Assembly: GCA_003116975.1 (NCBI GenBank)
Contig: BGKB01000038.1
Span: 62,001-126,000, forward strand
DNA: 64,000 bases
Source of the DNA: Aurantiochytrium sp. KH105
Taxonomy: Eukaryota; Sar; Bigyra; Thraustochytrida; Thraustochytriidae
Direction of reading: 5' to 3'
In this document: positions 56,754 to 64,000 of the stretch, in pieces
Numbering within the stretch: position 1 is the first letter of the stretch
Layout of the letters: every line of letters starts with the position of its first letter
The notes under the pieces: generated by a model
Told to the model about the DNA's origin: nothing
The model's input: the letters and a program-made list of their open reading frames with translations, nothing else
Databases searched by the model: none
Program-made: the position numbers and the translations under genes

Positions 56754-58517
56754 TCAGCGTGTAGGGGGGTCGTTGTCCTTTGCTGAACCATCCTCTGGGA
56801 CCTGCAATTTGTCTGACTTCCTGGTTGATGTTTTGCGCTTGCTAAAGATTCCCAAGGTGCTTGTAAACCTGGAAGCCGATTTGCCCCCTGTTGGTGGTTC
56901 TGTCAGCGTGAATTGCGGCTGCGGGTCCTCGACAAGACCAATCGTGTCTGCTTCAAGGGGTGGTTCCAACGGAGCAGCGATTTCTGAGGATGAAGTAACA
57001 CGAGATGCGCTGCCCGTTCGTACGCTGTGGCCAGCTTCCATTTGTCCAAGTTGAAGACCTGAGGCAGAATGCTCTTCGCGGCAATCGCTACCGATCGAAG
57101 ACCGGGACAACAAATTACTTGCAGATCCTTCGCGTGAGAACATTTGTCTTGCAAGCTCGGTTTCGCCGACATCACTTTGCGATCCACTCGCAGCGTCAAT
57201 TGCACACAGAGCGTTACTCCGTGAGGAACTCAGTTTAAGTTCGTGCTGCTGTTGCATCATTCTTTGCTGGTGCCGTGATGGAGAAGGAGTTCGGGAGCTG
57301 GCCAGCAAAGATCTTTGAGATTGCATTGCTCCGAAAGTGTCTGATCGCCCGTCTTCGCCGTCTTCTACGTTGTCGGCGTTTTCGGAAGATGGAAGTCGTA
57401 GACTGAATATACGCGTGCGCCGCTGGTCAAGAAGGAGACGACGCTGCAAGATGTCTTGTTGCGTTTTATTCATCTGTGTCAGTGCGGCTGACGCACGGAG
57501 AATCTTCGATCCTGGCGCAGCGCGAGGCTTTGGCCCAGGGAAACCAAGGACAAAGTCATTAATGTTCAGCCTCGGGCGCGACGTCTGAATTTGCACGACG
57601 CGCCGCTTCGGAAAGAGCCTTGCGAGAACTTTCATTGCACGCAAATCGATGTCTTTCTTACCGTATGCTGGTACGAGAACGCCACCATTTGCAACAAAGA
57701 AGCCCATGTATCGCTCGTCGAGTTCATGCACCTGGCCCACCTGAGCACGAAGGGCGTCAGCACTCGCCTTTGATGTAGTTCTGGGTACAATGACGCCGCC
57801 ATCTTGTGAAAAGCGCGCGTTAGCAAAGCAAATGACACTGTGTTGACCTTTGGCAAAGAGAGTCATCTCATGTGGACGACGGTGCGAGGAGGTTTTCGCG
57901 GCAAGGTCTTCGTCACGACCTCCTTCGAGGTTTTCATCGGATGCTGGGCTCAATAAGACCTGTCCGCGCCCATTGACCTCAACGAAGGGCTGTTCTGGGC
58001 CAAGTGAAACTCCACGACATAGCGTTGGGCCGCCATAACGGTGAATGCGCTCCACTTCGCAAATTTGACGGAACAGTGTTGGCTTCGCTCCTTGAGGCGC
58101 GTCTGCGCAGTTGTACTCGATGACGCGAAGGTCTCCAGCAAGGGCTCGCGTGAATGAGATTGGATTGCCGTCAGCCCAGGAATCCGGAACGTCAAAGAGC
58201 TGCACGAGGCGGATATTGTCAGGGAGTGACCGTCGGGCTCTGACGTAAGCTTGGCGGCCCTCGACAGCCATCGTGACGGGCTCGAACTGGGCTAGCGCAG
58301 CTGCGATTTCAAATGCCACATTTTCATTCGCGTTGCCCAGCACGTACGCAAAAGAATGGGGCTCCCAGCACGGAACTGTTTCACAGCCATCCTGCTTTGG
58401 TGTTCGGCCATGTTGCGAGCCGGCTGGATCGAGTTCCTCCAGCCGCGCCGACAGCTTGCGATAGGCCTCGAGGAACCTCCCGCCTTGCACGTACGGGGTA
58501 GGCGTCGGAGGCTCCAT
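56754..58517 (-). CDS. Agmatine/peptidylarginine deiminase-fold protein, catalytic residues apparently lost
   Basis: 587 aa. Residues 45-330 follow the bacterial-type agmatine deiminase (PAD_porph) family: WEPHSFAYVL with ALAQFEPVTMAV (51-85), RSLPDNIRLVQLFDVPDSW (96-114), and ERYMGFFVANGGVLVPAYG with VLARLFPKRRVVQI (268-310). In active enzymes the next sites are W-x-R-D-TGP, EGGSIHxDG and, after the last block, GGGNIHC with the nucleophilic Cys. Here they read ADGNPIS, SLGPEQPFVEVNG and RPRLNINDFVLGF, so the Asp, His and Cys of the active site are absent. The C-terminal 250 residues are Ser/Gln-rich and disordered. A structural or ligand-binding pseudoenzyme is the simplest reading. Confidence 0.68.
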   Translation of the reverse strand: MEPPTPTPYVQGGRFLEAYRKLSARLEELDPAGSQHGRTPKQDGCETVPCWEPHSFAYVLGNANENVAFEIAAALAQFEPVTMAVEGRQAYVRARRSLPDNIRLVQLFDVPDSWADGNPISFTRALAGDLRVIEYNCADAPQGAKPTLFRQICEVERIHRYGGPTLCRGVSLGPEQPFVEVNGRGQVLLSPASDENLEGGRDEDLAAKTSSHRRPHEMTLFAKGQHSVICFANARFSQDGGVIVPRTTSKASADALRAQVGQVHELDERYMGFFVANGGVLVPAYGKKDIDLRAMKVLARLFPKRRVVQIQTSRPRLNINDFVLGFPGPKPRAAPGSKILRASAALTQMNKTQQDILQRRLLLDQRRTRIFSLRLPSSENADNVEDGEDGRSDTFGAMQSQRSLLASSRTPSPSRHQQRMMQQQHELKLSSSRSNALCAIDAASGSQSDVGETELARQMFSREGSASNLLSRSSIGSDCREEHSASGLQLGQMEAGHSVRTGSASRVTSSSEIAAPLEPPLEADTIGLVEDPQPQFTLTEPPTGGKSASRFTSTLGIFSKRKTSTRKSDKLQVPEDGSAKDNDPPTR

Positions 58518-58767
58518 CGCTTTTGATTTTTGGTCGCAAATGTGTTGTGCCAGTGTCCGTTGAATGAAGACATGGTATAAAGCCTAGTACTTACTCTCTG
58601 TTTCCGTTGATGGACGGTTTTTTGACTGGCGAGAAACGTCGATTTTTTAGTAAACTATTATCCTTTCTCTCTTTCGCTCTTTCGGATCCAGGAAATTTGG
58701 AGAAAGCGATAGAGAATGAGACCTACAGATGATCATTATAATACGTGCTTCTATTTTTGTGCCTAGC

Positions 58768-61611
58768 CTAGTGTTTCTTTTCTGATTGAAACTCATAATA
58801 TTCCAGTGAACCGGCACCGGAGAGCAAGTTCATGTCAGTCTTGAGACGCTTCGCGCGAGGGGCAGACTCCACAACTGGAAGCAGATCGTCTTCTTCTTCT
58901 TCTTCTTCTTCTTCTTCTTCCTCTTCCTCTTCTTCCTTGTCTATGCTTTCATCATCGTCGTGTTCCGAGCTTCGACGAGGCATCTTTCCAGGATCTTGAG
59001 CGCGTCGCGAGCGGGCCACGAGTCCATCATTGGCAGCCAATTCCTCGTCATCAATTTGATCAGCATCGCTGTCACTACGCTCGTCAAAGTCGTAGTCGCT
59101 GTCTTCAGGCTGGTCGATTTCGCGAGTTGCTTGCTTTTTTGTCTTGGCTCTTGTCGTTCCACCAGCTTTGCCAGATCCAGGTCGAGAGCGAATGGCGTTT
59201 CTGGATTGAACAAGAACTTGATGTAGCAAATTAAGCTGCTCGTCAAGCTCGAGTAGACGCAAAAGATTATTTGAGGGAAGACTTGTGGATGTTCCCTCGA
59301 CAATCGCACGCTTGGCATGGTCGCAAAGGTCGGTGGAAACTTCATAGGCATATCCCTGGTCCACAAGGTATTGCTGACGCTTGGTACTGTAGAGAGGCTC
59401 TTCGGTGTCGGACGAGACGAGGGTGTAGAAATAAGCATCAAAGCCTCCATCGCGCTTGGCGTCCCCCTTTGGACGAAGGATGCGACCGAGACGTTGCGCT
59501 TCCTGACGTCGGGAACCAAAGTGTCCCGACATTTGAATGATGACATTGGCCTCGGGGAGATCAATGGCTACGTCGCCAACCTTTGACAAAATCAGTGTGC
59601 TGGCCGCAGCACTAAGTCTAAAGTGGCTGTACTTTGCAATGCGCTCCTTAAGAGGCATGGATCCAGATACGTAGTCTCTGCCTAAAAGCTTGGAGAGAAA
59701 CTTTCCCACCACAATATGGTCGCAAAACACGAGGACACGATCGCCAAGACTCTCGTGATAGCGCACGAGATGGTCGCATGTGATGCACTTGTTTGGATTC
59801 ATTGTGTAGAGGAGCTGCTTGATGTTCATGGAGGGCTCGTGAAGATACTCTGCAAAGAACTCTGGTGTCATTGGGCAGCGAACCTCGAGGCACTTGACCC
59901 GCGCGAGATAGCCGCTTTCTGTGAGATCCAGCCAATTGGCCTCGTAGAGCTTAGGCCCGATGAGAAAGTTCAAATCTTTGATCTTCTCATCCTCGCGCAC
60001 CAAGGTTGCTGTAAGGCCTAGTTTACAGTGCGCCTTGATATTTGTCATGACTTTGCGAAAGTATCGTGCTGGTGCCATGTGAACTTCGTCAAGCAGCATG
60101 AGACCCCATTCTCGAGACCATATTGTCTCCAACACCTCTTTGGCGTGTCGCGAACGTTTTGCGCCGGTGACGGCCATCATACTGTAGGTTGTGACGAGGA
60201 TGCATGGCGTCGTCCGGTCGATTTCGTTCTTGATCTTGGACGTGAAGGTAAAGACATGCTTTTTTTCATTCACAGTGGTGAAATGCTGAAGCTGGCGTCG
60301 CCACTGATCAGCGGCCTCACCGCCCGGGCAAAGAACAATACATGATTTGCGAATTGTGCAGCAGGCTGTAATGCCGGTGAGGGTCTTGCCAGCACCGCAT
60401 GGGAGCACAATAATCCCGGAACGCGCGCGACCGTTACCAAACATTTTGCTGAGGCTTCTCTCCTGATAGGGTCGAATTTCGGTGCTCGGCTTCAGTTCGA
60501 TGGGAAGTCGTGGACTTGACTTGTCATCGCGAAAGTCGTACTCCTCCATGAGCGGATAATCGATCTCCAGTGCAGCACGCCGAACGCGTTCCGCGTGCGA
60601 GGGGTCAATTTCAAGACGATATACCATGACGCGGTCCGGAGATTTTACATCGGTGGTGCTGCTACTGCTACTGCTATTGCTGTTGCTCGCGGTCGCGGAC
60701 GCGGGGGGGTCACCATCGGTCGAGAATCTTCTCTCGACTTCGGGGGCTTGCGCCGCAGTGACGTGCGCCTCGGCCTCGCGAAGAAGCATGACTTCGTCAG
60801 TCTCGTCAGCGTTGACGTCCTCTTCCTCGGTGGCTTCGATAACAATGTCCGTCATGCGATTGAGGTGATCTCCCTCCTCTTGCACCATTTCGGTCTGCCC
60901 AAAGCCAGCTGGCGCGTTGACGTCAAAGATTCGCGCCGCCTGAATTCCTGGCGCCTCGGCAAGACGTTCAAGTGTGGACTTTTCAGGGGACTCAATGAAC
61001 ATGCGTTTCTCAATGAGAACGATTTTGGCTTTGCCAAAGTTGGTGGTACACTCGCGAATAAACTGGCTCACAGGTGGCGGCAGAGCAACTTTCGAAAGAC
61101 GGTCGAGGACGGCGATGATGCTGTCAGGCGTGAGACCGATCGAAACGGCAGCATAGAGCGAGTACGAGGTAAGCTTGTACTCGTGTAGGAAACGCGGTCT
61201 GGACAAGGGCTCGGCAACGGCGACGAGAAAGTCGTAGGCCTGCTTGTAGAACCGAGACGAGGCTTCGAGGAGGACCTTGCCGGAGGGCAGGACCCAGATT
61301 GGTCTGATCTTATAGTCTGGTTTCAACTCGAGCGTCCTGAAATCTAACATGGTCTCCCTTTCCTCTTCCTCCCGCTCCTCGTCGCGGCGCTCCTCCTCGG
61401 AGAGTTCGTGAAGCATAGCGTCGTCACTGTCGAGATCCTCATCGTCGTCTCGAGCCCGCCGCGACCTCTGCTTGCCGGCCGCACCCCGCGACCTTTTCTT
61501 GGCGGATCTGAGTGCCTTTCCCCGCTGCCCCGCGCCGCCTTCTCCCGCCGCCGCCGCCGCCGCCGCCGCTACGGCTCCGGCGCCCTCCGTGAGGTCCACA
61601 ACGGGTGCCAT
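58768..61611 (-). CDS. ERCC3: XPB/Rad25 helicase, TFIIH subunit
   Basis: 947 aa from the ATG at 61611 (MAPVVDLTEG); the frame is open to 61902 but that part looks like 5' leader. XPB is the ATP-dependent translocase of TFIIH that opens promoter DNA and acts in nucleotide excision repair in the nucleus. Visible: the N-terminal damage-recognition-like domain (LELKPDYKIRPIWVLPSGKV), Walker A PCGAGKTLTGI, DEVH box LLDEVHMAPARYF, TATLVREDEKI carrying the RED motif, and C-terminal helicase motifs VLVFCDHI, SKVGDVAIDLPEANVIIQ and RRQEAQRLGRILRPKG. The C-terminus has a long Glu run coded by GAA repeats. The poly-Ala run near residues 12-22 is coded by GGC/GCC repeats. Confidence 0.97.
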   Translation of the reverse strand: MAPVVDLTEGAGAVAAAAAAAAGEGGAGQRGKALRSAKKRSRGAAGKQRSRRARDDDEDLDSDDAMLHELSEEERRDEEREEEERETMLDFRTLELKPDYKIRPIWVLPSGKVLLEASSRFYKQAYDFLVAVAEPLSRPRFLHEYKLTSYSLYAAVSIGLTPDSIIAVLDRLSKVALPPPVSQFIRECTTNFGKAKIVLIEKRMFIESPEKSTLERLAEAPGIQAARIFDVNAPAGFGQTEMVQEEGDHLNRMTDIVIEATEEEDVNADETDEVMLLREAEAHVTAAQAPEVERRFSTDGDPPASATASNSNSSSSSSTTDVKSPDRVMVYRLEIDPSHAERVRRAALEIDYPLMEEYDFRDDKSSPRLPIELKPSTEIRPYQERSLSKMFGNGRARSGIIVLPCGAGKTLTGITACCTIRKSCIVLCPGGEAADQWRRQLQHFTTVNEKKHVFTFTSKIKNEIDRTTPCILVTTYSMMAVTGAKRSRHAKEVLETIWSREWGLMLLDEVHMAPARYFRKVMTNIKAHCKLGLTATLVREDEKIKDLNFLIGPKLYEANWLDLTESGYLARVKCLEVRCPMTPEFFAEYLHEPSMNIKQLLYTMNPNKCITCDHLVRYHESLGDRVLVFCDHIVVGKFLSKLLGRDYVSGSMPLKERIAKYSHFRLSAAASTLILSKVGDVAIDLPEANVIIQMSGHFGSRRQEAQRLGRILRPKGDAKRDGGFDAYFYTLVSSDTEEPLYSTKRQQYLVDQGYAYEVSTDLCDHAKRAIVEGTSTSLPSNNLLRLLELDEQLNLLHQVLVQSRNAIRSRPGSGKAGGTTRAKTKKQATREIDQPEDSDYDFDERSDSDADQIDDEELAANDGLVARSRRAQDPGKMPRRSSEHDDDESIDKEEEEEEEEEEEEEEEDDLLPVVESAPRAKRLKTDMNLLSGAGSLEYYEFQSEKKH

Positions 61612-62315
61612 GGCGAGTTGAAGACTCGCCCAATCCTGTTTTGGTCTCCGTTCGTGTCTCTGTTTGGCACATCGCGCCTTGACCACCGAGGCGCGTCCAG
61701 GCGAGGAGCCGCGAGCAAGTGCCGATGCGGGTCGCAGTCGGGGAGACGCGAGGCGATGTATGTATGCGCGGCCGTTGAAACCCAGAAGGTGGCACAGCCC
61801 GAGCGCTCGTCGCAGAAGGTCCGTCTCCGACTCGAGCTCGCAGGCAAGCATGCCATGGTTGGGTGGAATCTTTGACGCGGGGCCGCAAGGCGTCACTTGC
61901 ATGGGGCGGGCCGAAGTGCAGAATCGCGGAATAGTTCCACTTGCAGAACGCGCAGGAGGAAAGTAAAAGAAGCCAAAAAGAAGTAGAAGAAGAAGAAGAT
62001 ACGACCTTGCTTCTCGCGGGTTGATTGCCTAGTATAATTCATACCAGCAGACCTGCAATCGACGCGCTCGCCTCGCACGCCTCGCACGCCTCGCGCGCCT
62101 GGCCTTCGCCCGCGCCCGCGCCCTCGCTACGGCCCCTGTTCACTCCGGTGCCCGCACCTCCGCACCTCCCGCGCGCGCGCTCGCACGCACGCTCGCACGC
62201 CTCGCGCGTCCAGCCGTTCGCGGTGACGTCGTGAGGAGTTTTCTTCTCGTAGCTGGACTCACCCGCGCGGGACGTTGTTGAAGCGCCGCCACGCGGCCAT
62301 TCAGGAGCGAGGAAG
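61612..62315. promoter_or_regulatory. Divergent promoter region XPB / six-helix membrane protein
   Basis: A 704-bp gap with an AAGAAGAAGAAG run (about 61985-61998) and a CTCGCACGCCTCGCACGC-type direct repeat (about 62070-62100 and 62180-62205). Promoters for both genes must lie here. Confidence 0.5.
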
Positions 62316-62966
62316 ATGGACTTTTCGGCTGGCAAGGCGCCCGCGTGGGCGTGGAGCGTGGGCACCGTGGTTGCCTACCTTGGCCTGTACACGGCGTACA
62401 GCAAGACGGAGAAGAAGCTCAAGTCGGATGGCCTCCTTGACGTGGTCGCGGTGCGCAAGAGCGCCGACCACTCGGCGGTGGAGATGAACAAGGTGCTCGC
62501 GCTCGCGGGCCTCACGACCCTGGGCGTATCTCTCTCACCGTACGCCATTAATGTCGTGGACACACCCTACGACCTCACGGTGGCTTCCACCGTCATGCTT
62601 TCGGTACACTCGATGTACAGCGTCTACAAATACTATGGCTCGCCTAACATTCCCGAAGCTTCTTCGTTTCTCAACATTGTTGAGGATGCCAAGTCGGAAT
62701 CCTCCAGCGGCCAGGTTGCCTTCAAGCGCAAGGTGTCTGTTTTGACCGGCTTGGCTGCAGCCGGCATTCTCGACGCTTGGCTGCTGGGCTTTATGCCCAT
62801 GTCATACGGCAGCGCCATTTCCGCGCTTACGCTTGGCACCCTCCATTTCTACTTTATGGAGGTTACCTACAACGGAAGCCTTGCTGTGCGCCCCTTTGGT
62901 TTTCTCGCCTTTGCCGTACCCATTCTGTCCGGAATTGGTCTTGCCGTCAGGTACCTTACCAACTAA
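62316..62966 (+). CDS. Six-helix membrane protein, unknown
   Basis: 216 aa, not recognised. About six hydrophobic segments: 10-28, 58-80, 87-107, 140-162, 165-183 and 193-212, with short loops and a Lys-rich loop after the first (TEKKLKSDG). No signal sequence, catalytic motif or known transporter signature is visible. Codon use is strongly G/C-biased, like acetolactate synthase, which hints at good expression. It precedes the microsatellite and assembly gap. Confidence 0.75.
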   Translation: MDFSAGKAPAWAWSVGTVVAYLGLYTAYSKTEKKLKSDGLLDVVAVRKSADHSAVEMNKVLALAGLTTLGVSLSPYAINVVDTPYDLTVASTVMLSVHSMYSVYKYYGSPNIPEASSFLNIVEDAKSESSSGQVAFKRKVSVLTGLAAAGILDAWLLGFMPMSYGSAISALTLGTLHFYFMEVTYNGSLAVRPFGFLAFAVPILSGIGLAVRYLTN

Positions 62967-63069
62967 CCTGCCCAAGCGTTCATCAGCTTTTGCCAAGCCA
63001 TCAAGACCCATTAGCATCGCTCACCAATAACAATTATAGTCCCGTCTCGTCTCGCGTTTACATCTACAC

Positions 63070-63385
<316 letters not shown>

Positions 63386-63386
63386 N
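63386..63386. other. Assembly gap (single N)
   Basis: One undefined base at the end of the TTGC run. It probably joins two contigs, and sequence of unknown length may be missing. Confidence 0.9.
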
Positions 63387-64000
63387 TTTTCGCGGAAGAA
63401 GTGGAGGGCATCCATCGTGGTCAAGGATTGCTCGAGTGCTTCTTGGAGCGTTGCGATGTAGCGCGGGTCCAGCCGGTGGCGCTTCCGCTTGGGAGCACGC
63501 TCTGCTTGCGTGCTGCCTTGCGTGCTGCTCTGCGTGCTGCTTTGCGTGTTTTGCGTTGCTTGCCCATGGCCAGCGGATTGCCGAGCTCTTCGCATCTGTG
63601 CCCACTTGTTGATGATGGTCTTGTCCTGGAGGAACTTGCTTGGCTTTGGCCCTCCGAGCGCGGTCAACGCGGCCTCAGTGGCGCCCCATTTGCTCCGAAA
63701 GTAGTCGAGGGTCTCGTCCTTTGTCAGATTCTGGTCGATAGCTTCTCGAAGGGTGGCGACGTAGCGCTTGTCCATGCCTCGGCCCGCTGGAGTGTCGAGA
63801 GGACGACCCTCCTTCTGAAGTCTGAAAAGACGTTGGATCTCCGTGTTGATGTCGGCTTCCCCCGGTATGTCCATCCTGAAGGGATAGTGCTTCTCCAAGC
63901 TCTCGAGAATAAGTGAAGCGGACTGTTTGGCGCCTTGGTCTCGGATACCTCGCTCGAAGATCTCGCGGATAGTTGCTCGCCACGGCTCCATGTCGATCTT
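63387..64000 (-). CDS. Partial gene with repeated helical modules, open at both ends
   Basis: The minus frame is open from the window's right edge (three codons before the ATG at 63991) to the gap. At least 201 residues are coded. Three related modules are seen starting at residues 6 (ATIREIFERGI), 79 (ATLREAIDQNLT) and 180 (ATLQEALEQSLT). The second and third match closely: RYVATLREAIDQNLT-DETLDYFR against RYIATLQEALEQSLT-MDALHFFR. About 45 residues into each is a basic helix (INTEIQRLFRLQKEG; INKWAQMRRARQSAG). A Gln/Ser/Thr linker (about 145-162) separates modules two and three. I do not recognise the family. The 3' end is lost in the gap. Confidence 0.6.

Noticed and set aside
61612..61902. 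N-terminal extension of XPB by 97 residues
   Set aside because: The extension lacks similarity to XPB and is Arg/Ser/Ala-rich like other leaders here; the ATG at 61611 gives a normal start.

Overview
The window looks like nuclear DNA of a GC-rich, intron-poor unicellular eukaryote. Most genes are single long open frames. The three introns I could place (80, 135 and 97 bp) are short GT-AG introns. Eukaryote-only families are present (XPB of TFIIH, DMAP1/SWC4, a Rubicon-type RUN-PX protein, Sfi1-type centrin-binding repeats, DPH6). Together with an AP2-domain protein and a plant-like pyridoxal kinase, this fits a stramenopile, most likely a thraustochytrid (labyrinthulomycete). The taxonomic call is inference and was not tested by any search.

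Left part (1-27 kb): an AP2-domain protein open at the left edge; pyridoxal kinase with a small first exon; a membrane-anchored SDR; a HIT-fold protein; DPH6; an OCA/Siw14-type phosphatase-like protein lacking the signature Arg; a small membrane protein; a 2OG-Fe(II) oxygenase; two further SDRs; DMAP1/SWC4; a glycerophosphodiester phosphodiesterase with a C-terminal membrane segment; the catalytic subunit of acetolactate synthase; and a second HIT-fold protein, paralogous to the first. Gaps of 0.3-2.5 kb between genes hold microsatellites and at least three unrelated decayed tandem-repeat arrays.

Right part (27-64 kb): very large genes dominate. They are a membrane-anchored thioester alpha-2-macroglobulin of bacterial type (1556 aa), a Sfi1-repeat coiled-coil protein (1685 aa), a NACHT-WD40 NLR-like protein (2516 aa) with very recent internal duplications, a Cep57-like coiled-coil protein (930 aa), a RUN-PX-Rubicon-homology protein (about 1950 aa), a peptidyl-arginine/agmatine deiminase-fold protein that appears to have lost its catalytic residues, XPB helicase, and a six-helix membrane protein. 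The window ends in a partial gene with repeated helical modules, cut by a 316-bp TTGC microsatellite and an N that marks an assembly gap.

No operon-like logic is expected or seen. Several genes share short divergent promoter regions (DPH6/OCA-like, membrane protein/2OG oxygenase, Cep57-like/Rubicon-like, XPB/membrane protein). Themes that recur are possible self/non-self or surface defence (thioester A2M and NACHT-WD40, separated by one gene), centrosome or basal-body structure (Sfi1-like and Cep57-like), and enzyme folds with degraded active sites (OCA-like, deiminase-like, HIT pair).
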